DNA of 55,088 nucleotides, from the NCBI GenBank assembly GCA_030609325.1, contig JAUWCL010000023.1:1-55088 (forward strand), in the 5' to 3' direction. Under the pieces are notes generated by a model. It saw only the letters and a list, made by a program, of their open reading frames with translations. It searched no databases and had not been told where the DNA came from. Origin of the DNA: Candidatus Krumholzibacteriota bacterium (GTDB lineage Bacteria > Krumholzibacteriota > Krumholzibacteriia > Krumholzibacteriales > Krumholzibacteriaceae). Shown here one piece after another: positions 35,111 to 44,895 of the stretch (positions are counted from its first letter, which is position 1; every line of letters begins with the position of its first letter). The position numbers and the translations under genes were made by a program.

Positions 35111-35275
35111 TCAATTAAAAACCACGTCTACCGGGGTGATATGACGCTTGAGATTCTGACCCGGCGTCAGCGTGATCACCGTGACCATCGCGTCATCGGT
35201 GTCGTACAGGTTGCGTGCGTCGACGCCGTGCGCGGTCTTTATAATCTCCATGTCGTTCAGTTTCCTGATGTTCAT
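35111..35275 (-). pseudogene. Truncated cupin gene
   Basis: A 54-codon frame from ATG 35275 (behind AAAGGG) reads NIRKLNDMEIIKTAHGVDAR, then LYDTDDAMVTVITLTPGQ, then NLKRHITPVDVVFN and stop. This is the N-terminal half of a small cupin protein; the family continues after 'HITPVDVFFY' with a glycine turn and the rest of the barrel, about 60 more residues, missing here. The coding signal stops abruptly after VVF, so a 3' deletion is likely. It lies 28 bases before dnaG and 34 bases after mutS2. A functional micro-protein is possible but unlikely. Confidence 0.65.
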
Positions 35276-35309
35276 CCCGTTTTCCCTTTTTTTATACTCT
35301 GGCTTCGGG

Positions 35310-37718
35310 TTACTTCAATCTCACTATCGCAACGCCGTCGCCGCCGAGCGCCGGTTCACCCGGCCTGACATCGGCGACACGCGGATCGCTCCTCATCATG
35401 TCGTAGACCGCCTGCTTGAGAATACCACGGCCTATCCCGTGGATGATCTGGACCGTTCCGAGGCCCTGCAGGGCCGCCCTGTCGATGAAGGCGTCGACCT
35501 TCTCCATAGCCTCTGCCCTCTCGAGCCCGCGGATCATCAGCTCTGTCTCGACCGGTCTGTCGTATGGCAAGTTGTAGCTGACCTGCGGCCTCTTCGGCTT
35601 CTGCTTCGTGCTCTCCGCCTTCGAGAGATCGCCCGCTTTCGTTTCTACCCTCATGCCTCCGGGCAGTTCCAGCAGTATCCTGGAGGTTCCCTCGACCTCG
35701 ATTACCTTCCCCTTCCTGCCGAGGCTGATGACCATGACCCACTGGCCGGGAGCGAGCGTGTCGGAATCGACCGGCTCGAGGGAGCCTTCTGACCTGAGCG
35801 GCTTTATCTCCTTCTCGAACCGCTCGGCTCTTTTCTGAATCTCCTGCTTCGAGCGGGCGATGACCTTGCGCTCCGCCTGGGCGGTGCGGATATCCTTTAC
35901 GAGTCGCTCCATCTCTACGCGCGTCGACTTGACGATGTCAAGCGCCTCCCTGCGCGCTTCCTGTTCAAGTTCCTCGCGGTTCTTCTCGAGGTGATCAAGA
36001 CGGTTACGGTAGCTACCGACGAGGCGTTCGAGCTCCTTCTCCTTGCTTATCAGCTTCTCGCGCTCTGCTGCGAGCATGCGCTCGGTCCTCTCCAGGTCGG
36101 CCAGCAGCTCCTCAAGCTTGAGCGATGGGCTGGCCATGTTTTCCCTGGCCTTATCTATGATCTCTCCGGGGAGCCCCATCCTTCCCGCCGTCTCGATACC
36201 CCAGCTCCGTCCCGGTATACCCATCTTCATCCTGTAGAGGGGCTGCAGTTCGTCGGGGTCGAACTCGAGGGTGGCGTTCCCGGCGTAATCGGTGTCGTGG
36301 GCCCAGCCCTTGAGAAAGCTCATGTGCGTCGTCACAACGGTCCTGCCGCATCTCGTGGAGAGGTCTTCGAGCAGGGCGCCGGCGAGCGCCGCTCCTTCCT
36401 CAGGATCGGTCCCGTCCCCTATCTCATCGACGAGAACGAGCGAATCCGGACCGGCGAGCTCGAGGATCCTGTTCATCTTGATCACCCTCGACGAGAAGGT
36501 GCTGAGCGATTTCTCGATCGACTGGTCGTCGCCGATATCGACGAATATTGCGGGGTGGTCAGGAACGACCGTGCCGTCGAGGCATGGCAGCAGCAGTCCG
36601 TGCCTGTCCATCAGGATCATGAGGCCTATCATTTTGAGGGCGACGGTCTTCCCGCCCGCATTGGGGCCGGAGATCACGAGGGTCTTCATGTCTGCTTCGC
36701 ATGAGAGGTCGAGGCCCGTCACTTCCCTGCCTTTTCCCTCCTCGGCGAATCCCTTCTCGAGAAGGGGGTGCCTCGCCGATCTTATTACGAGCGTTCCGTC
36801 CGTGCTGTGCTGGGGTCGCACGCACCTGTACTTCACAGCGAATACCGCCCTGGCCCTTATCGTGTCGAGGATCAGAAGATTGTTTTGGTTACCGGACAGG
36901 TCGTTTCTTGCTGTATATACTTCTGATGTCAGGGCGGCGAGGATTCTGAGAACTTCGTCCCGCTCGCTGTGGATGGCCGCCTCGAGGCGGTTGTTCTCCT
37001 CGACGAACCCGAGGGGCTCCATGAAGAGAGAGGCCCCGCTGCCGCTCTGGTGGTGGACGATGCCCTTGACGTGCGATGCCTCATCTCTCGGCAGGGAAAC
37101 GACGAACCTCTCCCCGCGCACAGTGACAAACTCCTCTCCCCTTCCCTTCGTGTGAGCGGAAACGAAGTCGGCGCACTCATTCCGGAGCTTCGAGCGGAGG
37201 TTGCCGATCTTCTTTCTCAGCCGGGCGAGTTCCGGGCTCGCCCTGTCGAGCACATCGAAATCGGGGCCGACCGTCTTCTCGATCCTTTTTACGATATCGT
37301 CGCGGATGGAGAATCCGGTGAGGTATTCCGAGATCAGCGGCAGGTCCTCTTTCGATCTCTCGATGAACCTGCTCACCTCGCCCGCCTTTCTCTCGGCGGC
37401 GGCGATGGCGGCGAGATCCTCGCCCGATGAGGTCATCCCCTCAGCGCTGATCCTCGAGAGCTCCGCCGTGCTGTCCCTCCAGCCGGCTATCGGCAGGTCC
37501 TCGCCGTCCTGCCGGATCTTCATGAGCTCGAGCGTCTCGTTCTGGCGTTTCTCTATCTCTTCGATCGTGCCGAGGACCGGCGCGGACAGGATGACGCCTG
37601 CCGTCCGCTCCGAGGCGGCCTGCCGCGCGACCATCGCGAGGACGGCGCCGAGCTCGAGCTTCTCCGCCGCCTGCAACAGTTCATCTTTCAATGCGGAACG
37701 CCTCTCGTTTGAGTCCAT
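35310..37718 (-). CDS. mutS2: MutS2-family ATPase with Smr domain
   Basis: 802 residues from ATG 37718 (AAAAGG upstream; the frame extends to 37751). MutS core and lever region, then the ABC ATPase with Walker A GPNAGGKT (351-358), VLVDEIGDGTDPEEGAAL and the TTHMSFLK switch, a long coiled coil (about 520-640), a KOW-like region, and a C-terminal Smr domain with IHGIGRGILKQAV. Known MutS2 proteins act in anti-recombination or rescue of collided ribosomes. The usual LDLRG at the start of the Smr domain reads LMIRG here (see findings). Confidence 0.94.
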   Translation of the reverse strand: MDSNERRSALKDELLQAAEKLELGAVLAMVARQAASERTAGVILSAPVLGTIEEIEKRQNETLELMKIRQDGEDLPIAGWRDSTAELSRISAEGMTSSGEDLAAIAAAERKAGEVSRFIERSKEDLPLISEYLTGFSIRDDIVKRIEKTVGPDFDVLDRASPELARLRKKIGNLRSKLRNECADFVSAHTKGRGEEFVTVRGERFVVSLPRDEASHVKGIVHHQSGSGASLFMEPLGFVEENNRLEAAIHSERDEVLRILAALTSEVYTARNDLSGNQNNLLILDTIRARAVFAVKYRCVRPQHSTDGTLVIRSARHPLLEKGFAEEGKGREVTGLDLSCEADMKTLVISGPNAGGKTVALKMIGLMILMDRHGLLLPCLDGTVVPDHPAIFVDIGDDQSIEKSLSTFSSRVIKMNRILELAGPDSLVLVDEIGDGTDPEEGAALAGALLEDLSTRCGRTVVTTHMSFLKGWAHDTDYAGNATLEFDPDELQPLYRMKMGIPGRSWGIETAGRMGLPGEIIDKARENMASPSLKLEELLADLERTERMLAAEREKLISKEKELERLVGSYRNRLDHLEKNREELEQEARREALDIVKSTRVEMERLVKDIRTAQAERKVIARSKQEIQKRAERFEKEIKPLRSEGSLEPVDSDTLAPGQWVMVISLGRKGKVIEVEGTSRILLELPGGMRVETKAGDLSKAESTKQKPKRPQVSYNLPYDRPVETELMIRGLERAEAMEKVDAFIDRAALQGLGTVQIIHGIGRGILKQAVYDMMRSDPRVADVRPGEPALGGDGVAIVRLK

Positions 37719-37763
37719 TGGTATTCCTTTTCGGGGGACGTACGGGTGCACGCCGGTGCGGTA

Positions 37764-38378
37764 TCAGTCTTCCGGGTCGTTTTCCAGCCGCTCTTTGCTC
37801 TTCTCGAAATTTTCTTTTATGTTACCGAGCGTTTTCTTCGCATCCTTGACCGCGTCTGAGTCCTTGATCCTCGCGATCTGCTCGAACTTAGCGCCTCCCG
37901 GCATATTGCTAACCACGACGTCGAACATCAACGGCAGTACGGGGTATATGGCGCCAGTGACAGGGTCCTCCCTGATCTCTTTTTTCATATCGTCGGGGAA
38001 CGGGAGAACCATTATCAGCGAGAGCACGAGACTGACGATCAACGCGCCCTTCAGCGCGCCGAAAAGCCCGCCGGCAACGCGGTCGAACATTCCCATGATC
38101 GTCAGGCCAAAGAGCTTCTGCAGCCCGTGGCCGACGAAATGCACGCCGATGATGATCCCCATGAAGATCGCCATCGCGGTGAGCGCGAGGGAGATCCTGT
38201 AATCGGCCGAGGTCTTTCCCTCTATCCACACGGCGAGGACGTGGGCGAGGTAGAATGCCGCCAGGAAGGCCACGATGATCCCGGCCACCTCGAGCACCTG
38301 GCGTATCAGGCCCCTCTTGAACCCGACGATGAATAACCAGGCGAGGATCGCTATCACCAGGATCCGTACTATCTCCAA
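37764..38378 (-). CDS. cvpA: CvpA family membrane protein
   Basis: 204 residues if started at TTG 38378, four bases after the yqeY stop and behind GGAAGGG; the frame is open to TTG 38417 but that part lies inside yqeY. Four hydrophobic segments (VRILVIAILAWLFIVGF; VLEVAGIIVAFLAAFYLAHV; LALTAMAIFMGIIIGVHFVG; GALIVSLVLSLIMVLPF), the central GMFDRVAGGLFGALKGA motif, and a charged C-terminal helix fit CvpA. The family is linked to envelope homeostasis and colicin V production; the mechanism is unclear. Confidence 0.85.
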   Translation of the reverse strand: MEIVRILVIAILAWLFIVGFKRGLIRQVLEVAGIIVAFLAAFYLAHVLAVWIEGKTSADYRISLALTAMAIFMGIIIGVHFVGHGLQKLFGLTIMGMFDRVAGGLFGALKGALIVSLVLSLIMVLPFPDDMKKEIREDPVTGAIYPVLPLMFDVVVSNMPGGAKFEQIARIKDSDAVKDAKKTLGNIKENFEKSKERLENDPED

Positions 38379-38382
38379 CTGT

Positions 38383-38847
38383 TTATTCCCTTCCGCCGCG
38401 CAGCTGTTCCATCGCAATTGTCTTCACGACGCCTCCGTCGACGCGGCCCTTGAACTTCGCCATCATCTGCCCCATCACCTTACCCATGTCCTGCGGTCCA
38501 CTCGCACCGGTCTCCGCAATCATCCTTTCGACTTCGGCCCTTATCTCTTTCTCTCCCATCTGCTCGGGGAGGTATGCCATCACGATCTCGAGCTCCTTGC
38601 GCTCGCTCTCGGCAAGGTTGTCGCGGCCGCCCTGCTCGTAGCCCTTGATCGACTCGCGTCTTTTTTTCGCGTAGCTCGTCAGGACAGAGAGCTCCTTCTC
38701 TTCACTCAGCTCCCCTCTCTCCTCGAGCTGGGCGTTCTTCATCTCGCTTAGCATCATCCGCAGGGTGCTGACGCGAAGCTTGTCCTTCTCCTTCATCGCC
38801 GTCTTGAGGTCTTCCTGCAGTTTTACGTTTATTACATTTCCAGTCAT
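38383..38847 (-). CDS. YqeY/GatB-like domain protein
   Basis: 154 residues of the GatB/YqeY family: LQEDLKTAMKEKDKLRVSTL at the start, Y-x-KKRRESIKGYEQGGRDNLA in the middle, EIVMAYLPEQMGEKEI and the C-terminal GKVMGQMMAKFKGRVDGGVV. The fold matches the tRNA-binding tail of the GatB amidotransferase subunit, but stand-alone members have no settled function. First gene of the yqeY-cvpA-mutS2 group, with a consensus promoter just upstream. Confidence 0.93.
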   Translation of the reverse strand: MTGNVINVKLQEDLKTAMKEKDKLRVSTLRMMLSEMKNAQLEERGELSEEKELSVLTSYAKKRRESIKGYEQGGRDNLAESERKELEIVMAYLPEQMGEKEIRAEVERMIAETGASGPQDMGKVMGQMMAKFKGRVDGGVVKTIAMEQLRGGRE

Positions 38848-38890
38848 GTCATCCCTTTCAAGGTCTGATCCCGGATATGGCTAATCTATC

Positions 38891-38920
38891 ATTATACACA
38901 CGGCTGACACCGTCCGTCAA
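38891..38920 (-). promoter_or_regulatory. Sigma70-type promoter of the yqeY operon
   Basis: Minus strand TTGACG (38915-38920), 18-base spacer, perfect TATAAT (38891-38896), about 43 bases upstream of the yqeY start. Confidence 0.85.
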
Positions 38921-38937
38921 CAAAAGGCGGGATTTCT

Positions 38938-39729
38938 CTATGTCTTGCAGTCCTTTTTACAGAGTATCATGAGGGAGGCGATCAAAAACGAGCTCGTCTC
39001 GCTTCTGAGCCGGTTCAGGCCGAGTGAGACCTTGACGGCGCCGGCCGAAACGAGTGCTTCCTTCTCCGTTTCGGTCAATCCGCCCTCCGGACCGGCTATC
39101 CCCAGCATCTCGAGCTCGTGCGCCGGCGTGCCGTGGGTCCGGCCGGGGCCATCCTGCTCTCTTGACACGCCAGGAAAGGACATGCCGTCGACGTCGGCGA
39201 GATATATCCTCCCGTAATCCTTCAGCCTGTCCAGGAACCCGGCGAACGGGGTCACCGGCTCTATCCTCGTGAACCACGGATTACCCGATTGCTTGCAGGC
39301 CGCGGCGACCTTTCTCTCGAGGCGCTCCCGCTTCTTCAGGGCTTCCCGCTCTCCACCCTTCCAGATGCTTCTCTCGCACTGAAACGGTACTATACGCCTC
39401 ACACCGATCTCAGCGCATTTCTCGACGGCGAAATCCATTCTGTGCGACTTGATCAGCGGCACCGCGATGTCAACAGTGCAGACCGGCCCGGCCTGTATTG
39501 CCGACACGATCCCGGCCGTGACACCGGAGCCCCTTTTCAGCCCACCGATCGTTCCGCCCGTCCTGATCACGGCCCTGTACCTGCCGCCCTCTCCATCGAG
39601 GAGGGTCACCTCGTCGCCCGGTTTCGCCCTGACGACCTCGAACAGGTGACGCGACTCGCCCTCGCCGAGGACGACCACATCCCCCCTGGAAGGGGCTCCA
39701 TTGATGATGAAGAATCTCTCCGATGACAT
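38938..39729 (-). CDS. rsmE: 16S rRNA m3U1498 methyltransferase RsmE
   Basis: 263 residues with an N-terminal PUA-like domain and a C-terminal SPOUT (knotted) methyltransferase. Motifs: HLFEVVRAKPGDEVTLLDG, KSHRMDFAVEKCAEIGVRRI, QCERSIWKGGEREALKKRER, the IGPEGG-type loop (IAGPEGGLTETE) and LGLNRLRSETSSF (usually LGxRILRTETA). Methylates 16S rRNA U1498 at N3. It follows dnaJ by one base, and its placement at the end of the hrcA operon is common. Confidence 0.94.
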   Translation of the reverse strand: MSSERFFIINGAPSRGDVVVLGEGESRHLFEVVRAKPGDEVTLLDGEGGRYRAVIRTGGTIGGLKRGSGVTAGIVSAIQAGPVCTVDIAVPLIKSHRMDFAVEKCAEIGVRRIVPFQCERSIWKGGEREALKKRERLERKVAAACKQSGNPWFTRIEPVTPFAGFLDRLKDYGRIYLADVDGMSFPGVSREQDGPGRTHGTPAHELEMLGIAGPEGGLTETEKEALVSAGAVKVSLGLNRLRSETSSFLIASLMILCKKDCKT

Positions 39730-39730
39730 A

Positions 39731-40876
39731 TCAGGAAGTGTAGACCTTCCTGCCCGCGGGCGGAAGTTCGTTCTTGAGCTTTCTGTCGAGGTTCTCGAAT
39801 GCCTCTTTCTCCTCGCCGGCGATGTTCTGCGGCGTCCAGGCGATCAGCCTCACGAGCTGGTCGCCGTGACCGTGGCCGTGGAGCCTCGGTATCCCCTTGC
39901 CTTTCAGGCGGAAAATCTTGTGCGAGTGCGTCCCGGCGGGGATCTTCAGCGCGGCCTTCCCCTCGAGGGTCGGTATTTCGACCTTGTCTCCGAGGGCAAG
40001 CTGGCTGAACGATACTGGCTGGTCGATAAGGATGTCGAAACCGTGCCTCTCGAAGATCCTGTTCTCGATCTCCTCGATGACGATGATGAGGTCACCGGGC
40101 ACCCCGCCCCTCGGGGCCGAGTCTCCCTGGCCTGCCAGCGTGATGTAGTTGCCTGTTGAGACGCCGGCGGGAATCTTCACCTCGACGCTGCTCGTGCCCT
40201 TCACCCGTCCGGCGCCGCTGCACCTGGCGCAGGAATCGGTCACTATCGTGCCCTCTCCCCCGCATGTCGAGCAGGTCGATACGTTGACGAATGTGCCGAA
40301 GAGCGATCTCGATGCCTGCCTGATCTCCCCATGTCCCTGGCAGGTCGGGCAGGTCTTGCGTTCGGAGCCCTTCGCGGCGCCCGAGCCGCCGCACTCCCTG
40401 CACGAGACCAACCTGGTGACCTTGATCTTCTTGACGGTCTCCCTGGAGATCTCCTCGAGGGTGAGTTTTAGATGGATCTGGAGGTCCCTGCCCCTCATCC
40501 TCGCGCCTCCGCGTCTTCTTCCACCTCCCTGGGAACCTCCGAAAAAGTCGAATCCGCCGCCGCCCATACCGAAGTCGCGCATGAAAGCGCGCAGGGCATC
40601 GCTCAGGTCGAACCCGCCGCTGTAGTCGAATCCACCCGCGCCCCCTGCACCAGACATCCCGGCATGGCCGAACTGGTCATACCGCTCCCTCTTCTCCCGG
40701 TCGCGGAGGACCTCATAGGCCTCTGTGGCATCCTTGAACTTCTCCTCGGCCTCGTGGTCGCCTGGATTCTTGTCTGGATGATACTTGAGTGCAAGCTTGC
40801 GGTAAGCTTTCTTTATATCATCGGTCGAGGCACTCCGCTCGACGCCGAGCACATCGTAGTAGTCCCTTTTCGCCAT
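39731..40876 (-). CDS. dnaJ: Chaperone DnaJ
   Basis: 381 residues. J domain (1-70) with the HPD motif in YHPDKNPGD, a Gly/Phe-rich linker ([13 protein letters not shown]), a zinc-finger domain with four CxxCxGxG units ([32 protein letters not shown]), and the C-terminal client-binding domain. Stimulates DnaK ATPase. 57 bases downstream of dnaK in the hrcA operon. Confidence 0.97.
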   Translation of the reverse strand: MAKRDYYDVLGVERSASTDDIKKAYRKLALKYHPDKNPGDHEAEEKFKDATEAYEVLRDREKRERYDQFGHAGMSGAGGAGGFDYSGGFDLSDALRAFMRDFGMGGGGFDFFGGSQGGGRRRGGARMRGRDLQIHLKLTLEEISRETVKKIKVTRLVSCRECGGSGAAKGSERKTCPTCQGHGEIRQASRSLFGTFVNVSTCSTCGGEGTIVTDSCARCSGAGRVKGTSSVEVKIPAGVSTGNYITLAGQGDSAPRGGVPGDLIIVIEEIENRIFERHGFDILIDQPVSFSQLALGDKVEIPTLEGKAALKIPAGTHSHKIFRLKGKGIPRLHGHGHGDQLVRLIAWTPQNIAGEEKEAFENLDRKLKNELPPAGRKVYTS

Positions 40877-40933
40877 GCCCCATCCGGTCGCTTGTTATAT
40901 CCATACGCCGGTTATTGAGATATCAGAGTTTCC

Positions 40934-42766
40934 TTACTCACCGAGCGAATCTGAATCGTTAGTCGCATGATGATACATCAGCTCGGCGATCTTGTACACC
41001 GCTGTTGAGAGATTCTCGGCTTTCCTGCGAATATCCTCCGGATCGGCGTCATCTTTCTTGATGAGATCCTTGAGGTCGTGCAACGCTCCATCGATGATCA
41101 CCCTGTCTTCCTCGGGGATTATGTCGAGATGCTCCTCGATGGTCTTCTCGGTCGAATAGATGAGGATCTCCGCCTCGTTGCGGACCCTGGCGATCCTTTT
41201 CTTCTGCCCATCCTCGAGGGCGTGCTCCTCGGCGTCCTTGACCATCCTCTCGATGTCGTCCTCGGAAATGCCGCTCGCGACCTTGATCTGTATCTTCTGC
41301 TCCTTGCCGGTGCCGAGATCCTTGGCCGAGACGTGCATGATGCCGTCCGCGTCGATGTCAAAAGTGACCTCGATCTGGACGACCCCGCGCGGTGCGGGCG
41401 GGAGGCCGACGAGGTCGAACCTCTCCAGCGTCCTGTTGTCCTTCGCCATCTCGCGCTCTCCCTGCAGAACATGGATGCTCACTGCCGGCTGGTTATCCGT
41501 AGCCGTCGAGAAGACCTGGCTCTGCTTGCACGGTATTGTCGTATTGCGGTAAATCAGCGTCGTCATCATCCCGCCGAGCGTCTCTATCCCGAGACTGAGT
41601 GGGGTGACGTCGAGCAGCAGTATCTCGTCGACGTCGCCGGAGAGGACCCCGCCCTGTATGGCAGCGCCCAACGCGACCACCTCATCTGGATTGACGCCCT
41701 TGTGTGGCTCCTTGCGGAAGAAGTCGTTCACGAACTTCCTCACGGCGGGGATCCTCGTGGAACCGCCGACCAGGATGACTTCGTCTATGTCTTCGACCTT
41801 CATCTTCGCGTCCTCGAACGCCTGCTTGCAGGGCTCGAGCGTCTTCTGAATAAGGGGATGGATCAGCTTCTCCATCTCGGCCCGGGTCAGGACCATATCG
41901 AGATGCTTCGGACCCTCCTCGTCGGCACAGATGAAAGGCAGGTTTATGTTCGTCTCGTGGACTGTGCTGAGCTCGCACTTGGCCTTCTCCCCCGCTTCCC
42001 TGATCCTCTGCATCGCCATCTTGTCCCCGGACAGGTCCACTCCGCCGGTTTCCTTGAAGTTATCCACTATGAAGTTGACGATTACGCGGTCGAAATCGTC
42101 GCCGCCGAGCATCGTGTCGCCGTTTGTTGACCTGACCTGATATACGCCCTCGCTGAGCTCGAGTATCGAGATGTCGAAAGTGCCGCCGCCGAAATCGTAG
42201 ATGGCGATCTTGCCCTTCTTGTCCTTGTCGAGCCCGTAGGCGAGCGCGGCCGCCGTCGGCTCGTTGACTATCCTCTTCACATCGAGTCCCGCGATCTTGC
42301 CTGCGTCCTTCGTCGCCTGACGCTGGCCGTCGTTGAAATAGGCCGGAACGGTGATTACAGCCTCGGTGATCTCCTCGCCGAGATACTCCTCCGCGAAAGT
42401 CTTTATCGCACGAAGTGCCATCGCCGAAATCTCTTGCGTGCGGTGGCTGCGGTCCTTGAGCTCGACGAGGATTTCGTCGTTCTTTCCGCTCTTGATCGAG
42501 TAGGTTACCTGCTTCGTCTCTTCCTCGGCCTCGGAGAACCTTCTGCCGATGAAACGCTTGATGCTGTATATCGTGTTGTCGGGATTGGTCACCTGCTGCC
42601 TCTTTGCCAGCTGTCCGACGAGTCTCTCGTTGTTCTTCGCCAGAGCGATGACCGAAGGAGTGGTACGTCCACCCTCGGCGTTCGGAATGATCACCGGCTC
42701 GTTTCCCTCGATTACAGCGACGCACGAGTTTGTCGTTCCGAGATCGATACCAATTACCTTACCCAT
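40934..42766 (-). CDS. dnaK: Chaperone DnaK (Hsp70)
   Basis: 610 residues, slightly short for DnaK. N-terminal ATPase with [36 protein letters not shown], and [16 protein letters not shown]; substrate-binding domain with GVPQIEV-like sequence altered to [17 protein letters not shown]; helical lid to the C-terminus. The Gly-rich acidic tail usual in other DnaKs is reduced to NDSDSLGE. Lies between grpE (35-base gap) and dnaJ. Confidence 0.98.
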   Translation of the reverse strand: MGKVIGIDLGTTNSCVAVIEGNEPVIIPNAEGGRTTPSVIALAKNNERLVGQLAKRQQVTNPDNTIYSIKRFIGRRFSEAEEETKQVTYSIKSGKNDEILVELKDRSHRTQEISAMALRAIKTFAEEYLGEEITEAVITVPAYFNDGQRQATKDAGKIAGLDVKRIVNEPTAAALAYGLDKDKKGKIAIYDFGGGTFDISILELSEGVYQVRSTNGDTMLGGDDFDRVIVNFIVDNFKETGGVDLSGDKMAMQRIREAGEKAKCELSTVHETNINLPFICADEEGPKHLDMVLTRAEMEKLIHPLIQKTLEPCKQAFEDAKMKVEDIDEVILVGGSTRIPAVRKFVNDFFRKEPHKGVNPDEVVALGAAIQGGVLSGDVDEILLLDVTPLSLGIETLGGMMTTLIYRNTTIPCKQSQVFSTATDNQPAVSIHVLQGEREMAKDNRTLERFDLVGLPPAPRGVVQIEVTFDIDADGIMHVSAKDLGTGKEQKIQIKVASGISEDDIERMVKDAEEHALEDGQKKRIARVRNEAEILIYSTEKTIEEHLDIIPEEDRVIIDGALHDLKDLIKKDDADPEDIRRKAENLSTAVYKIAELMYHHATNDSDSLGE

Positions 42767-42801
42767 GTTTCTGTCCTCTTTCCGGCGGCGCCCGGCCCCT
42801 G

Positions 42802-43635
42802 TCAGCCACTGCCCTTCGAAACAACGACTCTGGTCGGTCTGATCACCTGGTCGTTCAACATATATCCTTTCTGAACCACTTCAGCGACGATCCCCGCCTC
42901 AACGTCTTCACTCTGCATCTCGGCTAACGCCTCGTGATATTGAGGATCGAACGGCTTGCCCACCGCTTCGATCTCGCTGAGCCCGTTGCGCCTGAGCAGG
43001 TCGAGGAGGGATGAATGAATAAGAGTGACACCACCCCTGAAATGTTCGATCGAATCCCCCGAATGCTCGAACGCCCGGTCAATGTCGTCGAGAACGCTGA
43101 GAATCTCTTTCAATAATCCGGCATTCGCCTGATTTTTAAGCAAATCCCATTCCTGACGGGTCCTCTTCTTGTAGTTTTCGAACTCCGCGGCGAGACGCAT
43201 GAGCCTATCTTCTTTAATCTCTACGACTTTTTCCGTTTCGATGAGCCTCTGGCGGAGCTTCTGGAGCATCTCGTTCTTCCGTGCAAGATGCTCGGCTATT
43301 TTGGCTTTAGACTCTTTTTTGTGCTTTTTCTTGCCGGATTCCCTGCCCCGGGGTTTTTCTTCCGTCTCGGCGTCCGGATTCTTCAGCCATTCCAGATCAT
43401 CTTCGCCGGCAGGCTCTGCAGACTCTTCAGGCGTTACGGTTACGGATCCCCCGTCTTCCTTATCCTCGACATCGTCGTGCAGGATCTCGATCTCGTCGGG
43501 ATCGACGGCGTCCTGTATCTCCACCTTCCGGTCGGATCCGGTCTTTCCGGCCTTTTCACTTTCACTGGTCAAGGGATCTTCCTTCCGTTTTCCAGTTCCA
43601 TCCCCTCCTGCGGTTTCATCAGTTCCCGATAACAT
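42802..43635 (-). CDS. grpE: GrpE nucleotide exchange factor with long acidic N-terminus
   Basis: 277 residues, longer than the usual ~190. The C-terminal ~150 residues are GrpE: a long coiled coil with [20 protein letters not shown] and the beta domain ending [20 protein letters not shown]. The first ~120 residues are low-complexity, acidic and lysine-rich ([20 protein letters not shown]), probably disordered. Exchanges ADP on DnaK and acts as thermosensor. It starts one base after the hrcA stop. Confidence 0.95.
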   Translation of the reverse strand: MLSGTDETAGGDGTGKRKEDPLTSESEKAGKTGSDRKVEIQDAVDPDEIEILHDDVEDKEDGGSVTVTPEESAEPAGEDDLEWLKNPDAETEEKPRGRESGKKKHKKESKAKIAEHLARKNEMLQKLRQRLIETEKVVEIKEDRLMRLAAEFENYKKRTRQEWDLLKNQANAGLLKEILSVLDDIDRAFEHSGDSIEHFRGGVTLIHSSLLDLLRRNGLSEIEAVGKPFDPQYHEALAEMQSEDVEAGIVAEVVQKGYMLNDQVIRPTRVVVSKGSG

Positions 43636-43636
43636 G

Positions 43637-44659
43637 TCAGAGCTCTATCAACTCGCGCGCCATCCCGTCGAGCAGGGACAGGACCGACCGGTAGCTCATC
43701 CTCGTCGGCCCGAGCACCCCGAGCAGCCCCTCACATCTTCCCGCGGGGATCGCCCTGGTCACGACCGAGAATTCCTTCAATTCCTCGATCTCGTTCTCGG
43801 CGCCTATCGTCACCATCACTCCGCGACCGAAACGGTTTCTCATCGCTCTCAGCATCAGGCTCTTCTCTCCCATCAGGGTAACGAGAGAGCGCAATATGCG
43901 AGGATCCTGCATCTCCGGTATATCTTCGATGCTGTCCGTTCTTCTCAGATAGTACTCCAGGTCATACGTCCCTCCGAAGAGGAAGTCAGCTTCGCCGGCG
44001 ACCACTCCAGCGATCTCCCTGTCCGGCCCGGTGCACTCCCTGGCGCATCCGGCCAGGCGCACGGCCACCTCGTCGAGCCGACAGCCCGCTATCCGCTCGT
44101 TTATTATCTGGACGGCCCTTTCGATGGCACGCGGCCTGTACCTGCGGTCCATTTCGACCTCGACTATTCTCTCCCTGCCGTCCTCGGTGCACAGGACGGC
44201 GAGCACCCTTTTCCCCTCGCGCTGGACCATCTCGAGCCTGCCGACCCTGCCTCCCGGGCCTAAGACACCGACCATCAGCCCGACACAGCTGGTCAGCTCG
44301 CTGATCAGCCGGGACGTGATCGTCATAACCCCGCGGATGTCGCCGCGGTCGCGCCCCATCCTCGACTTCAGCTGCTCGACGACGCGCCTTGCAGGCTTTC
44401 CGATCCTGCCGATCCCGTCGACGTAGAGACGATATCCCGTGTCGCTAGGCACCCGGCCCGAGGAAACGTGAGGCTTGTAGAGATAACCCTTGGATTCGAG
44501 GCGGTTCAGGATTGCACGGATATTGGCCGAACTGGACTGGAGCCGGTATCTTTTCTTCAGCATCTTCGAGCTGACCGGCTTACGAGTCTTGATATACAGA
44601 TCCACTATGCTGCGCAACATCCCTGATTCTACGGAAGTTACGTCATTTATGGCCATCAT
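43637..44659 (-). CDS. hrcA: Heat-inducible transcription repressor HrcA
   Basis: 340 residues from ATG 44659; ATG 44656 is equally possible, and the longer frame to 44728 would run across the promoter and operator. N-terminal winged helix: MLRSIVDLYIKTRKPVSSKM, SSSANIRAILNRLESKGYLY, HVSSGRVPSDTGYRLYVD. C-terminal GAF-like regulatory domain with ENEIEELKEFSVV and ATG-type end PTRMSYRSVLSLLDGMAREL. HrcA represses the operon by binding CIRCE, which is present directly upstream. Confidence 0.96.
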   Translation of the reverse strand: MMAINDVTSVESGMLRSIVDLYIKTRKPVSSKMLKKRYRLQSSSANIRAILNRLESKGYLYKPHVSSGRVPSDTGYRLYVDGIGRIGKPARRVVEQLKSRMGRDRGDIRGVMTITSRLISELTSCVGLMVGVLGPGGRVGRLEMVQREGKRVLAVLCTEDGRERIVEVEMDRRYRPRAIERAVQIINERIAGCRLDEVAVRLAGCARECTGPDREIAGVVAGEADFLFGGTYDLEYYLRRTDSIEDIPEMQDPRILRSLVTLMGEKSLMLRAMRNRFGRGVMVTIGAENEIEELKEFSVVTRAIPAGRCEGLLGVLGPTRMSYRSVLSLLDGMARELIEL

Positions 44660-44661
44660 TT

Positions 44662-44688
44662 CTGGCACTCTCCATGTAAGACTGCTAA
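44662..44688 (-). promoter_or_regulatory. CIRCE operator (HrcA binding site) upstream of hrcA
   Basis: Minus strand TTAGCAGTC, nine bases, GAGTGCCAG: an inverted repeat with exact CIRCE spacing. Arms match the TTAGCACTC-N9-GAGTGCTAA consensus at 8 of 9 and 7 of 9 bases. It lies between the -10 element and the hrcA start, and its second arm overlaps the ribosome-binding region, so HrcA would block transcription of hrcA-grpE-dnaK-dnaJ-rsmE. Confidence 0.88.
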
Positions 44689-44699
44689 CCGTCTGCCAT

Positions 44700-44728
44700 A
44701 ATGTAGGGTCTCGCCGCCCCTTTGTCAA
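44700..44728 (-). promoter_or_regulatory. Sigma70-type promoter of the hrcA operon
   Basis: Minus strand TTGACA (44723-44728, perfect), 17-base spacer, TACATT (44700-44705). The predicted start falls near 44693, just before the CIRCE element, the normal geometry for HrcA repression. Confidence 0.82.
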
Positions 44729-44895
44729 GCGCGGTAACTGCCTGTCGTAATTGCATATTGCGGATTGACGGCTTCGTCACTGAAACGTATCGCCGAGGAC
44801 ATTCCGCAGTCTTTCAGGACCGAATTTGCAATAATAATGCCTTGGGAAAAAATTTCTTCTGATCGTTGTCGCAAATCGCCCTTTCGGGCGGAAAC

